From the NCBI RefSeq assembly GCF_000003855.2, contig NW_003101669.1, positions 551,740-615,739 on the forward strand: a stretch of DNA of 64,000 nucleotides. Direction: 5' to 3'. This document shows positions 10,722 to 22,790 of the stretch, one piece after another. The translations under genes were made by a program, and so were the position numbers. This DNA comes from Blastomyces gilchristii SLH14081 (lineage: Eukaryota > Ascomycota > Eurotiomycetes > Onygenales > Ajellomycetaceae). How positions within the stretch are numbered: the stretch's first letter is position 1; every line of letters begins with the position of its first letter. The notes under the pieces are model-generated. The model searched no databases, was not told the origin of the DNA, and worked only from the letters and a program-made list of their open reading frames with translations.

Positions 10722-11218
10722 TTTGAGAATGTGTTTGATGAAGATGAGACATTGTTTGCGCAAGATTGGTTTAGGGGCTATATTGGTGAGACTCCAACAT
10801 TTAGTCGGATGCTGGTGAAACTCCTGGTGGAGATATATGGTGACAGGCTCTCGAGGACGCGGATCAAGAATGACCGGGTGAGACATATGAGGCTGAGCAA
10901 CCAGCTTGTGATGCTGAGCTGGCAGAAGAGAGTCCGGTGGATGAGCACTCTGAGTCAGAACTGGAGGAAGGTTGTATAATTGAGTGCTCTGAGCCAGTAC
11001 CACAGGACGCTAGTAGCCCTGGATCAGGGTCACCGTGTGAAGATTCCCCTTCCATCGAAGTTGTGTGGCACGGAGTGGAACAACTGGAATCGCTCAATGA
11101 AAAAGATATTCCCACTGAGTTGGATCCTGTCATGTATGCTGATGAGGACCAACCAGCAGCTGAAGAGTATGATTTGTGGGGTTTTCCAAAACCAGAAAAA
11201 GTGCAAGGAACAATGTAG
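10722..11218 (+). pseudogene. Unresolved gene or gene fragment in two plus-strand frames
   Basis: Two overlapping open stretches lie on the plus strand. The first (10722-10979) reads a structured segment with DEDETLFAQDWFRGYIGET followed by a basic part. The second, in another frame (10874-11218), is strongly acidic and serine/proline-rich, ending near WGFPKPEKVQGTM before a TAG. They could be exons of one gene joined by an intron or a frameshift. A candidate donor GTGAGA at 10878 and a CAG acceptor at 10923-10925 do not by themselves switch the frame as needed. A minus-strand frame (10864-11259) is its complement and looks like low-complexity serine sequence. I do not recognise a family. Confidence 0.35.
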
Positions 11219-11523
11219 AGGTTGTGGTAGAGTAGGAGGGAAATATTTCCAAGCAGCAAGTGGTAGCGTCACAATGGGTTTATCATTGAAATTTTGATTC
11301 TATTTAGTTGTATTTCATAAGACAATAGCCCAATTGAAATTCTGTTATTGGTCTCCGGCGCTAGCATTAAGTGACTATCTCCGGGGATCATGAAGGTATC
11401 TGTTGTCTCTGTGCATTGGGCGACTGACGTATTATTCCCTGCCCAGATCTGGTCTCACCAAAGCGAAGGGATAATCTATGGACATTTCGCGTTGGAAGAA
11501 ATTGACCTAGATCTGTAGACCTG
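11219..11523. other. Right edge of the gene island, no gene seen
   Basis: Balanced-composition sequence up to the Copia insertion point. Before that insertion it joined the sequence now at 35134. No coding frame is supported. Confidence 0.5.
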
Positions 11524-11528
11524 GTTTC

Positions 11529-11624
11529 TGTGGAAGGTGTAAAGCTTGCTTGATTGAAAAGGTTGCTAGCTTGTGGGAAGTTATATGGTGGAAGGATTAG
11601 TAAGCTAGATCACATGACCTGACA
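11529..11624 (-). repeat. Copia 3' LTR (96 bp)
   Basis: Same length as the LTR at 35033-35128. The two differ at nine sites, all transitions: at seven this copy has G and the other has A, and at two this copy has T and the other has C. Confidence 0.88.
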
Positions 11625-13600
11625 CCCCCACTCACCAGAGTAACTATACACTATGCTATATACAAAATTCGCCTTCAAATCAAGTACAGGTACAAAAAAT
11701 GACTGGAAAATGTGTAGTAATGAAAAATCAGTCATGAGATACATCATTTTTGATCTCTCTATCTCTCTATCTTCTTTATATTCTTCTTTCAACACATATA
11801 TTTCATTGTTTCAAGTAATTTAGTAAGCTCATTCATCACATTCTCAGCAGATAAAACATATTGAATAGATATCTCATTCTTACAGATAAGATTCTGAAGA
11901 ATGTGAAAACAGATCTCTATATACTTTGAGCAGTGTGAAATTGCTTCAGAAGATAATAGCTTTATGATGAACTTATTATTAGTATAAATTATATAAGTAA
12001 GATTATTAACTGTGATGAGAATGAGATAATTATCAGTATTCAGATTGTTAAGATAGAATGAAATGAATTCAGCATCTTCAAAAAGCTCACAGAGACAGAA
12101 TAAGCTTATATACAGTCTCAGATAATGTAATATATTCCATCTCTGTTAATAATTTAAAGATCTCTATTTATCAGCAGCTCTGTCATGCAACAGAGTCATC
12201 TGTCATATAGATAATATAACTAATAATTGAACAGAATTCTGAATATCTACTGACTCAATCAGTATCTGTATATATCACAGATTCAATATCAGCACTTCTG
12301 TGATAGATTATATCTTCATTGATTAAACTCTGTAGATATCAGAGTGTATACTTGTATACAGCTCAATTCTTTAATATAGATTAGAAGCTGAATTATTCAA
12401 GAAATTCTGTGATAAAGCTTATATTAAGACATGTATTAATTGTCAGATATTGCAGAGATCTGATATCAGATTGATAGAACTATAAAGTAAATTCTACTGT
12501 ATTTATAATCAGTTTCTTATTATTATTCATAAAATCAATATTCTTCTTCATAGAAGTGAATATAGAGTAACAGTTATTTATTAAGAATTTCTTCAGAAGA
12601 TTTCTTATAAAGAGAGATTAAGATAATATTAATAAAGTTAAATCTCTATTAATCTTCATTCTCAGATAGCAGTTGAAATTCTCTATATTCTTAATCTTAT
12701 AATTAGTAATGATTTCAGCTTTGACTCAGTTCAGATTAGACTGACCGTGTGACCGTGTCTGAGACCAGAACCAGATTTTTTGATAGTCTTATTATCAATT
12801 TGACCGATTCCATTACACAGTTTTAACATTAGATAGTAGTTTCATACTGTCTCAGTGAGACTTACTGTCTACTCTTATCACATTTTTCAAATGAGATCAT
12901 GATTTTCACTTCTCAATTTAAATTATTTTTATTACTTTAAATGACTTTAAATCTCATTTAAGTGTTATCAAAAAGTGTTACTTTTTAAAAAATTAAAAAT
13001 AGTCTAAAAAAAACCTTAAAATATCTAAAAATAGTAACTTTATGCCAAGAATGAGACTAAATGAGATCAAATGAAATCACTTTCTCATTTTTTTCAAGTC
13101 ATGATTTCATTTTAAGATCTCATATATAGTCACTTTGCATGTTTTTTTAATGACTAGTCTCAGCGGGATTCACGTCAAGAAATGTATGAGATCAGATCAA
13201 ATGAGATCAAATGTGAAATTTATAGTCTCAGCAGCCAGTCTAGTTCAGATCATCAATTTTCAGACTGTAGAGATAAATATTATTTATATAGATAATTATA
13301 TAGATCTATCTTTTATCATGAATAAATAATTCAGTATTATAGAGACTGATATGAAAGTCTGAGTATAATAGCATTTTTTACAGCTTCTTATATTATAAGA
13401 GTACTGCTTGCTTAAGACTGTAGAGTCTCTGTATTAATTTATATATAAGATTATTACAGTCTTTGTGAAATTCTATGAGTTGAATTATATATATTCTGTT
13501 CATCAGCAGATAACTGAGTATTTAAAAAAGTGATTATCATATCAATCTGTAGAATATATTATTCTCAGAATACTGAGATTGTCATAAGAGCTTAAGAGAT
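11625..13600 (-). pseudogene. Copia 3' internal region (RT/RNase H relic) split by a MITE
   Basis: By position this should hold the C-terminal reverse transcriptase and the RNase H of the Copia polyprotein. It is too mutated for me to place the YVDD or RNase H residues with confidence. The MITE at 12737-13242 interrupts it. Confidence 0.5.
12737..13242 (-). mobile_element. hAT-type MITE, copy A (506 bp)
   Basis: Termini are TAGACTGACC and GGCTGACTGG-like, ending CAGTCTA, and the flanking 8-bp duplication GTTCAGAT is perfect (12729-12736 and 13243-13250). An 8-bp TSD and TAG-type ends are hAT features. Exactly the same length as the copies at 51952 and 60594. There is no coding capacity. A direct repeat of the octamer GTAACACT (minus strand) lies inside. 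Confidence 0.88.
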
Positions 13601-14062
13601 GAATGCAGAGATAATAGATACAAAGATTCTTAAGTAATTAATTCTCTTCTATTGATGATTTCTGCAGATAATTCAGCAGGTCTTATAGTGAATAATCTCA
13701 CTCATATTATTGAACTTTTTGTCAAATACTCATTGATCATAAGAAACACTCATTTGTGATATTCTCTTAATCAGTTATCAGATCTCAATCTGTTTTAAAT
13801 AGTTAATCTCTTTAACACAGATTTTATAATAATATTTCCATTTCATGAAAGCTTTGATACATGTGAGGTTTTTCAGAATCAGAAGTGCAGTGATCTTGAG
13901 ATCAGTGAATAGATCTTCAAGACTGTCTCTTACTGAAAATTCTCTCACTGTAGATTTTCTCACTATAGTGATATCTCTCATAGATGTCAGAGAATCATTA
14001 GATTCAACTGTGAGTTTCAGAGAGTTCAGTGTATTCTGCACTAAAAAGAAAGATATTTTCAC
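13600..14062 (-). pseudogene. Copia reverse transcriptase N-terminal relic
   Basis: On the minus strand the frame 13778-14062 ends in a segment fitting the start of Copia RT (W-x-x-A-x-x-E-I-x-x-L pattern, here KWKYYYKICVKEINYL). About 13600-13750 continues with the KWVF-type motif, the GEIIRYKA-type motif and a following IDY/F segment, in mixed frames. These are the first conserved RT blocks of Ty1/Copia. Confidence 0.65.
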
Positions 14063-14083
14063 AGAGATATCATAGTCAATTCA

Positions 14084-14455
14084 TCAATTATTAGTGAGTA
14101 TGAGAAATAATGAACACTCAGGTTGAATTTTCTTATCAATGAATAGATTATCAATTGATGAATTAGAAATCACTGCAGTCTCTTGACAGACTGCAGTGAG
14201 TAGGTCTGATGTCACTGAAGAAATTATCACAGTCACTTTACAGACAATATTGAGTAGAATCTTCAGATTGTGTATTATCAGTATCAATAAATCAGTAAGA
14301 TGAAGATTCTTCTGAAAGATAATGTCTTTTGATATGTATAAATATCTGTTGAAGGAATTCATTAATCTATAATTAGTAAAATCATCATATCTTATAGAAA
14401 TCAACTCTTTGAAACAGAAAGTCATATTATTAATGAGCTGGAGAACTATTTTCAA
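14084..14455 (-). pseudogene. Copia post-integrase region
   Basis: A 123-codon open frame. Its first 60 residues match the linker after Copia integrase that reads like GY...YRLW-P....I-SRDVIF, here RYDDFTNYRLMNSF followed by YISKDIIFQ. The second half is less conserved and leads to the RT region. Confidence 0.65.
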
Positions 14456-14639
14456 GAATGCTTTGCACCCTCATCAGTGAATGCTGTATGCAGAAGATAG
14501 AGCTTCAAGTCAGACCTTATACAGTGTAATCAGCTTTGTATTTTCAGAGTCTTTATACAATATTATTAAGATTGATATAAGATTAAGCAGCTCTGTAGCT
14601 GTAATAACTGTCTCATCTCACATCTTTTCAGAAGTAGAA

Positions 14640-15050
14640 GAATCTATTAATAGTGATTGAAACTTCTTAATAATTAAACTGATTGATTGTTCAGATACTT
14701 AATCTTACTGTAAAGTATAAAGAGAAGTCAGCTCTCATTTTATTTCTTCACTGAGTATATATACTTTAACTATGTTTAAATTCAATTCTTCACAATCTGA
14801 GTGAATGATTGCAATGCCATGTCTCAGCAGATTCTTGATGAATTGATTGAAGATCTGTAGATATCTCAATATCTCATTCTTTCATTTCAGTAGAAATATT
14901 CATCTTATACAGATGATATTATCTGTAATCATCATTACAAGCTTCTTGTCAGTATAAGATAATATATCATTCTCAGTTTCAAGAGTCTCATTATCACTGA
15001 ATATATTTACTCAAATATTCAAGGCCTTGCAGGTGGCATGACATGGTGTG
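14640..15050 (-). pseudogene. Copia integrase relic
   Basis: The minus-strand translation shows a PCHATCK zinc-side motif, then an FIDD-like strand (mutated to MITDN), the YFLK-K-E segment, a HSDC-type catalytic aspartate region, and a LYTLQ..VSEQSI segment that corresponds to the usual YTPQQNGVAER block. Order and spacing are those of Ty1/Copia integrase. Several stops come from Trp, Gln and Arg codons, as expected from C/G transitions. Confidence 0.75.
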
Positions 15051-15639
15051 AAATTCTTATAGAAAGTATGTTTCTGTTTAGTCTTAACACATGTGAAATG
15101 AGATGATAATTTTTTCAGACTGATAATGATAATATCAAATCACAGATCTCTGATTATTTTTAATATACTATTTTTACTGATATGACTAAGTTGATGATGT
15201 TACTTATCTATCAGAAGCTGTTTCAGAAGAACTGCAGATAATTAAGATAAAAATAAGATAGCAAAGAAATCAGTATCTGAATTCTTAGAGTTGATTAACT
15301 GTTCAATCTTCTTATAACTGAATAATCTCAAAGACTCTGTATTCAGATTGTAATCTGTTGAGATTGTCTTTAATTTCAGAATAGTTATATTTATCACCAC
15401 TTTATACATCAGATTGTTCATTACATCATGAAATATTAATAAACTGTCAGAAAGAATGTAGATATTATTATAAGATAGATTAATATAGAAGATATCACTG
15501 TTAATAGATGATAGAAACTCAAAGTAGTTCTCAGCATTAACTTATATATTACAGTGAATATAGCTCTGACACTTTATAAGTTCTGCAGAGATCAGATTTG
15601 TGAATAGTTCTGATACATGATATATCTAATTGAACTCTA

Positions 15640-15790
15640 TCAATCTTTCACTCACTGAGATAAATGTAGTGCTGATACTCTGAACCTTCAGAATAACCTT
15701 GTTAGTCACTTAAACTGTTAAACTGTTAATTACTATTAGCTCTGAAAATCATGATTTATCACTCACAATGTGGCATCCGGCGTCACTATT
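15640..15790 (-). pseudogene. Copia aspartic protease relic
   Basis: The minus strand reads CHIVSDKS followed by a stop where Trp is expected and then FSE, fitting the SSHI..D...F block just after the catalytic DSG of Copia protease. The DSG itself is not clear. It lies between the gag side and integrase, as expected. Confidence 0.55.
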
Positions 15791-16853
15791 TTATATAGTA
15801 AGAAGATTCTTGTGAGATTTCATGAAACAGACTGATACATTTATCATCTCTGTGAGATTTACTATCTGAAAGGTGTCTGAGTTATCTGTAATAAATAGTT
15901 GAATTGTACTCTTATTATTGTTCTTCTTTTCTTTGAATTTCTTTATTCTCACAGTGTTGTGAATTCTTCAATTATTCAGAGTACTGTCCGAATTAGCTAA
16001 TTAACAGATACTAAAGTAAGATCTCTTGTATTCAGAATATATAGATAAATTTTTTAATCTCTGATAGTTTCAGAAGCTCTCTTGAGTACTATTATAATCA
16101 CATTCAGTACAGTCTTCACAGGCCGAATTCAATGTATTATTATTGAAATTGATAGATATTATAATTATTGTAGCTATTATAGCTGTATTAAGCGCAGAAT
16201 CTGTATTCTATAGATTCTATTTATCTTTTGAAGAATTAAGCTGTGAACAGATCTTCTTTATAAGAAGATCAATATTCAATATCACAGCTGTGAATTTGAA
16301 ATCCTGTATCTTCTCTATCTTCTTCTAGACATAATTTCTTCAATTATTAAGTAGAACTGAGTAGAAGATATTAAATATTCATACATGTGAGAGAAAAGTA
16401 TTCATCATCTTCAATTTCATAATAATGAATCAGAACTTATTAAAGAATATGTATAGATTAATAATCTGTGTGTTATTAAGTAACATGAATTTCAGAACTA
16501 TCTCACAGTGTAACTGTGTTTTAAGAACAGAGTATTTCTGTTTAATTGCATTTCATAGAGTATAAGTAATCTGATTTTCATCATATTTAAAGAAACATAA
16601 TCTGACATCTACACTCAATAAGTTTGAAATGAATGTGTAGAGTCATCAGTTTCTGATGTCTCAGAATGATACTTATTTATCATCTCTTTATAGAGAGTTC
16701 CGAGTCTGTTATTTCTCTATCATATATCAACACTGTGTATTAATTAGTTTCAATTTCATGAAGATGCTTCATGTGATGTAATTGAATATACTAGTTAGAC
16801 TGTTTAATCTTATAGTATTCTTGACATCTTTCTTGAATTGAGAGATTATCTTT
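15791..16853 (-). pseudogene. Copia gag-side region, no clear motif
   Basis: Mutated internal sequence of the Copia element up to the LTR-B insertion. A plus-strand frame at 16143-16328 is antisense to the element and not considered a gene. The region resumes at 26781-26896 and 34353-35032. Confidence 0.45.
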
Positions 16854-16858
16854 CTAAC

Positions 16859-17191
16859 TGTGGCGGGCTGCGCCTGATCAATTATATAGACTATTCCATT
16901 ACACTTCACAGATTCCTACCGCAGATTCCTATCACTTCAATTCTCAGTCACTGATCCTCAGCTGAAAACCTATGAAATTTCTATTCTTTCACTCTGAAGC
17001 TTCACTGTGTACAAAAACCCCTATTCTTTCACTCTGAAGTTCCACCGTGTACATCACTGTGTATGTGTATAAATATTCACTTTGATCACTGATTCTCACA
17101 CTTTCTCTTTCTTTTCTTCTCTAACATTTTTCTCTTTATTATATAAGACCTATCAATATCATATCAATCTATTCAGTGTAGGCTTCTTATA
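16859..17191 (+). repeat. LTR-B copy 1, 5' LTR (333 bp)
   Basis: Begins TGTGGCGGGCTGCGCC and ends CTTATA (a mutated CTTACA). The first 20 bases keep CG and GG pairs. Confidence 0.88.
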
Positions 17192-18725
17192 CTAGAAAAA
17201 TGTTCATTATCTTCTTATTAGAAATGATTATTCATACATCATCTTCTCATTAGAAACAATTATTCATTGAGAGATATTCAAACACATAACAATGTGTAGA
17301 AAAGAGAAACAGTTAAGCAGACACTGAGTTCTTAGATAGAAGTTTACTTATCAGTCACTCTGACTCTGTAATAAGATTTTATAAGAGAATATCAGTGAAA
17401 GACCTGAGAGTTCTGACACTCAGATGTATGAGATATTCATACAATTACACGTCTTCAGATTTTACAGATATTATATATTTAATAAATGATATAATCATGT
17501 CTAATAATAATATGAGAGAACTCTTGAATATAAGTATAGATACAGTGTCACAGTAGCTCTGAGTAATATTGAAACTACAATAACAATAAATAGCTGATAT
17601 GCATACAACTTAATAATATCAATATGAAGAGATTTAATAATTATCACAATAAGAAACTCATGCAATTTCAACATCTATAGAATTAAATATAAAAGCACTG
17701 AAAGAATATTTAGATACTTCTGTATACTTCAATACTTTCAATCTCACTCTCTACTCATCATGAAGAATGAAAATGCTTATGACACTGAGTGTAGATAAAG
17801 ATGTCATCAGTTTACTAATCAATCAAGATTAATACATTAATGAATAATTGAAGAATTATATAAAACAGAAGTTTCATTCATGAATGAAAGCATGTGAATC
17901 AGTATTACAAATACCTGATAATATTATGAAATATCTTGATATTCTGTTCTGAGACACTGTCATACAATAGAAGATATTAGATTGATTACAGAGTATCTGA
18001 TAGAGAAACATTTCTCTTACAACATTCATCTCTGACTTCAATATCAAGATCTTAGAAGCAGGTGATTAATCTTGAAAGAATTGAATGAAGATTAACATGC
18101 TTAAGAAGACATTAACTTTTGAACTCTTACAGACTCTTATACGTGTAAATGAAGACTTAACTTATGAAGACTTCTGTACACAGTTTCAGAGATTGAATAA
18201 TCATCTTATCAAGCTCAAGAGTATATAGAACAGTGACAGAAGATATTACATCTCAGTCACTCATACACTGACACTGAAGAGAAGTAACAGCAATGATGCA
18301 GATATCATGAACTGAATAGATTCAAATATCTATATATAAGCAAGAGTCTCTGCTGTTCAAACAGGCTTCTGAGTTTCTGGGATCACTTCTGAAGAAGTCA
18401 CTGATCATTGTTAATATAGAGTATACATTAACTGTAACTGATCAGAATACATCACTTTCAACTGTTAATTAACCTATGTGTCTTCTCAATCAAGAGAAAC
18501 ATCAGTGTCTTCTCATTTAAAGAATGAATCAGTATCTATCTGCATTAACCACATTGCAGTGAAGAAAGATTCAGAAGATAACTATGAGAATACTCTAGTG
18601 AAACAGGGAAAAGATTAGCTTCTGTTCAAATTTATAAACAGAAGCTTGAAGAGATCAGGTAATAATGATTTGAAGAGAAAATAACAACGAATGTAATTCT
18701 TATATCTACTGTAATTAATAACATA
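17192..18725 (+). pseudogene. LTR-B gag relic
   Basis: Broken frames between LTR and protease. A segment at about 18080-18260 is parallel to the minus-strand frame at 61232-61453 in the third copy (KKILTFKLLQTF, then a region ending RRCYISVTH). The reading is similar in copy 2 at about 44830-45000. The conserved reading across three copies supports gag. Confidence 0.6.
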
Positions 18726-18731
18726 TATAAT

Positions 18732-18980
18732 ATGAAAGCCATGATAGACAGCAGTCTATGCTACTATGCAATGATTAAATCTTCAGTTGTAAGATATTAT
18801 AATATTCAGTGTATCTTCTTATCAAAACTTCAACTTCTTGCAGAATTTGATAATTTAAAAGATGTTTACATCTGTTACATAGTGAAACTAAACATAGATA
18901 TCAGAGAACATCAGTGTGAAGATATCTATGCATATAAAGTTAATAATCTTGATTATAATCTTATGTTAGAACTTGTCTGA
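18732..18980 (+). pseudogene. LTR-B retropepsin relic
   Basis: An 82-codon frame with AMIDSSLCYY, where DSS stands for the catalytic DSG, then a SVVRYYNIQ strand and a NLDYNLMLELV segment ending in Trp just after the frame. This matches the NL-Y-D-I-I-L-G-M-W-L end of Ty3/Gypsy proteases. The active-site glycine codon is changed by a G-to-A transition. Confidence 0.7.
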
Positions 18981-19394
18981 CTATCTGAACAAGGTATCTT
19001 AATAAATGCTTGAAGCAGGAGTTTAATATTCTCCAATAATAATAGAGTTCATGAGAATGATATTCACAAGACTATGAATCTGACAAAGATCTCTGTCAAC
19101 ACCTATAAAATACTCAGAAAAAGAAGTCACTGAAAGAATCACTGATAGCAGAATTATATATCAATCTATTTCATCAGTCTGACTGATATTAAAAAGGCTT
19201 CAGAAAAGGTATTCTGTATTATAATAACAGATTCTTGTATGAAACTCTCTTAATAATATTATAAATATCTAGATATCTTCTGATAAGATAATAATACTAC
19301 AAATCTATCTCTCTTATAAGGTTCAGAAGTGAATCACAGTATCAAGTTGAAAAAGAAGAATAATAAGAACTCTGAATCATCATGAGACTCTCTT

Positions 19395-21250
19395 TATAAT
19401 ATATTCTGAGATGAACTTCTTCTTCTTTGAAAGACACTCAATGATCTGTTAGATAAAGAATTTATATATATTAATAACTCTTTCACTGCAGCCTCTATTC
19501 TCTTTGCAAAGAAACTAGATAAAGAACTCTGATTCTGTATGAATTATTGAGAATTGAACAGATTAATGAAGAAGAACTGTTATTCTTTATCTTATTATTA
19601 TTATAATTCTTCAATTATAGATGTATACAGTCAGAGACTATGATATCTACCTGAGAATCTTTAAATCTCAGAGTTTTTCCTATATCTATAGAGTTAACTA
19701 TTATACATTTATCAATTTCAGATATACAAAATCAGAAAATTCCAGCTCAGAATATAAAAACTGTTTATAAATTACAGTATTTCAACATCTTCTGATACTT
19801 TGAAACTATTTGAAAATATCATGATAAAGAAAAAGAGAATATAGTCTTAAAGATAGACTTACAGAACAAGATCTCTGCAGTTTACATCTTAAGCTATATA
19901 CATATTTTAACACTCTATATAACTGATCACTGTCTCTGTTCTCTCAGACTCACTTCAGAAATTATCATTCTCTTTAAAGAGCTGCCACTCAGCTAGCTTC
20001 TGTAACTAGCTTACTTATAAGTGAGATTCTCACTAAGAATAATATCAGAGCTACTCAATTCTAGTTAAGTCTCTAATCTTTCAACTGTCAATCTCAGCAT
20101 TTCAGTCTATTAATTGACTGTCACAGTCTTGCTTGCACTAATCATCTATTAAGAGTGTCTAGGTCTTGTCTCATCTAGGTTCTTGCTAGGCCTGAGGTGT
20201 CCTAATCAGATAGTTTTTAAATGTCAATTCTCTGAAAGTGAGTGTCTAGAGTGAGGGAAATAAGACCTGATCAGTTAAGCTTGATAATGATTTGCTATTC
20301 TGCAAGTATTCTAGATCTCAATCACTCTAGTACTGATCTAACTTGAAGTATCTGAGAGACTGTTAACTCTAAGATTAGTGAGAATTAGTATCTGAGAACC
20401 TCTGAAATGAACACTCTAAGCTTGATGATGATTCACTATAGTGCACTCAGAGGCCTCTGATACTGTTTTATAACTTAACAGTGAAAGCTGTGATTAAGAT
20501 AGCTCTTGTAGAGTTCAAATCTGCCCTCTCTTAATATTCATTTCCCAGAGGGAAGGCCGCTAATTGAGGCTTCATGATAGCGTAGTTAACTACTACGCCA
20601 CTGAGCAGTTATTCTTTATCTCTTATCAATGAAACTCTAGCTTGTATTGAACAAGATTAATGATTTACAAAGTTAGATATTATCACTGTATTTCATAAGA
20701 TCTGCATTACTGAAGAAGATAAGTAGCTTACAGTATTCTGAATATAATATAGTCTCTTTGCATGAGTAGTCACACTCTTTGAACTCACTAATACTCTCAG
20801 TATATTTCAGAAGTATATTAACTGAGCACTCTGAGATTTTCTTGATAAATTCATATCTGTATATCTTGATGACATTCTCATCTTCACTGATAAATTCAGA
20901 AAAGAATATCAAGAATATGTATAAAAGATATTATAACAGCTGCAAGAAGCAGAACTACTGATAGATATTAATAAGTGTGATTTTGAAGTTAAGAGTATTA
21001 AATATCTAGGTTTTATTATAGAAGCTGATAAGAGAATTTGAATGAATTCTGAGAAAGTCTCTGTTATTCTTGAATGAGAAGCTCTGTGTACTGTGAAAGA
21101 TGTACAAAGCTTTATCAGATTTACTAACTTTTATCAGTGATTTATATAAAACTTCTCAGATATCATGAGATCACTTACAGAACTTATCAAGAAGAACTCA
21201 GTATTTCAGTGATCAGTGAACACTGAAGCTGTATTTATATAGATAAAGAA
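19395..21250 (+). pseudogene. LTR-B reverse transcriptase relic, split by a retroposon
   Basis: The first part (about 19395-19578) reads FTAASILFAKKLDKEL and a following CMNY segment, the Ty3/Gypsy RT start. After the 1015-bp insertion it resumes at 20622 with TKLDIITVFHKI, whose aspartate is the first catalytic one. The YLDD box is damaged here and clearer in copy 2 at 46529-46540. Confidence 0.75.
19593..20607 (-). mobile_element. Chimeric retroposon: tRNA-like head, unknown body, LINE 3' tail
   Basis: Flanked by the 14-bp duplication GTTATTCTTTATCT (19579-19592, 20608-20621), so it integrated by target-primed reverse transcription. On the minus strand it starts at 20607 with a segment carrying an A-box-like TGGCGTAGTAGTTA and, further on, a B-box-like GATTTGAACTC. 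It then has about 600 bases of unknown body, and from about 19860 to 19593 a sequence matching the 3' end of the LINE at 24880-25138, including its (AAT)n tail. The body has little coding sense. It lies in the RT of LTR-B copy 1. Confidence 0.8.
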
Positions 21251-22022
21251 GATATTCATCAATATCTCTCTACTAATAATATTTAACTCTGATTATAAAA
21301 CAGTTGTTAAAGCTGATTTCTCTGACTATATAATAGAAGAAGTGATATTATAATATAATGATAAAGATGTTCTACAATCATATGTCTTCATGTCTAAGAA
21401 ACTAAGTCCTGCTGAATAAAATTATGAGATCTATGATAAGAAACTTTTATAATTATACACTGTTTAGAAGAATAAGACTCTGAACTCTGAAGTATCTCTG
21501 AATTTAAGATAATCACAGATTATAAAAATCTCATATACTTTACAATTATCTATAAACTCACTGAATAACAGATACAATGATCTGAATTTCTAAGCTGCTT
21601 TCATTTTATAATACACTACTGTCTCAGCAGTTAGAACTCAATGATAGATACTCTCTTACAATGAGAATAAGATATACTGTTTAATATAACAGATACACAC
21701 TGAATGAACTGAGAACACTGACTCTTAAATCTGAAGATATTAATTAATCAAGATAGAACAACTCATAACACTATACATACTTCTTTAATTAGAACACTCT
21801 CTCTCTGAACTAATACTGATATTGATATCTTCACTTCTTCTACACTGAATAAACTATGATATACAGCAGCTCAGGCTGATGAACTTCTTCAGACTCTTAC
21901 TAAAGTAGTATATCAAGAAGTACTCTGATTTCTCTCAGAACTATGTATAAGAATCAATATCTCAGAATATTTAATCAATGATAATAACACTCTACAATTC
22001 TGTGAATGATACTGAGTCTCTC
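21250..22022 (+). pseudogene. LTR-B RNase H and connection relic
   Basis: A KADFSDYI motif (RNase H first aspartate), then S-A-E-x-N-Y-E-I-Y-D-K-x-L and a later DALS-like region (clearer in copy 2), match the Gypsy RNase H. Codons are broken by transitions. Confidence 0.65.
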
Positions 22023-22035
22023 ACTTTAAACCCTT

Positions 22036-22116
22036 GCCAGCGTGGCCCAGTTGGTAAGACTGGTAATCAAGGCCGCACACATTAGAGGTGCGTGGGTTCG
22101 AATCCCACCGCTGGCA
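22036..22116 (+). ncRNA. tRNA-like head with pol III A and B boxes
   Basis: A 7-bp acceptor stem (GCCAGCG with CGCTGGC), a T arm GTGGG-TTCGAAT-CCCAC and a T-G pair at positions 8-9 are intact. The A box is TGGCCCAGTTGG (22043-22054) and the B box GGTTCGAATCC (about 22095-22105). The anticodon domain does not fold canonically: a CGCAC/GTGCG stem with a nine-base loop overlaps the T arm. It is best read as a tRNA-derived SINE-type head rather than a functional tRNA gene. Confidence 0.75.
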
Positions 22117-22119
22117 CCT

Positions 22120-22790
22120 GCCACTTCTTACCCATGAAAGCCCTCATGTAATAGAGGCTGAGCCTAATTAGTAAGGCTTGGTGTGGGGTAGAACTCTCTA
22201 CTGCAAGCCAAGCCACTAGTTAAGCGAGATTCTGCGAACACCCATCAGGGTCAGCATGAGATGTCAATGTCTCACTATTCTACTGTGCACCTGTCAAGGT
22301 TCTAACAATATAGAGCCAAGCCTAATGTAGTGGTTATACACTACTTAAGCAAGTCCCTAAACTAGGGCTGTCATCAGAGCCTAGCTCCCCCTCAAATACA
22401 GAGAATGATTTTGAAAACCACTCAACTAGCAGGCCTAGACACGCATCTAGGCTCTAGACAGGGCACCCTGATAGGCTAGAGCCTGCAAGCTCACTGCCAA
22501 TCCCTAATACTGGCAGAGAGGACTGCAGTCATCAAGCCTATGATTAGTCCCTAACACGGGGCGAGGCCATGACAGCTGATTGATAGGCCTATGAGCATCT
22601 AATGAGACCGAGATCAGCAACTGGAAGCTTGGTGTGTATGCCACCAAGTGAGCAGTGACAGCCACTAACTAATGCCCCTGGAAATTAGTAGCTGGCCCGA
22701 GAGGACGGATGCGGTGGTCAGTTAATTATAGAGGGTTAAATGTAATTAGCTTAAGGTGCATCCTGCGGGTGGCTAGCGCCCGTAGGAAAC
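22120..22790 (+). ncRNA. Hairpin-rich unmutated module of the composite retroposon
   Basis: Perfect or near-perfect stems follow one another: 22175-22181 with 22208-22214 (inner 22188-22192 with 22197-22201); 22327-22332 with 22339-22344; 22355-22359 with 22363-22367; 22450-22457 with 22476-22483; 22494-22499 with 22511-22516; 22628-22634 with 22642-22648; and an 8-bp stem 22762-22769 with 22779-22786 (one G-T pair). TCCCTAA occurs three times, in or beside loops. CG, CC and GG pairs are common, unlike the surrounding DNA. No coding frame is convincing. Confidence 0.65.

Noticed and set aside
10864..11259. 131-codon minus-strand ORF
   Set aside because: It is the complement of the acidic plus-strand reading and consists mostly of Ser-rich low complexity; such frames arise as antisense of acidic sequence.
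22036..22116. Functional tRNA gene
   Set aside because: The acceptor and T arms are perfect, but there is no canonical anticodon arm, and the sequence lies inside a TSD-bounded retroposon.
22355..22515. CCCTAA motifs as telomeric repeats
   Set aside because: The three copies are isolated, each in or beside a hairpin, and not in tandem.
22120..22790. Group I intron or hammerhead ribozyme
   Set aside because: I could not find the conserved P7 core or the CUGANGA-GAAA core; only generic hairpins are seen.
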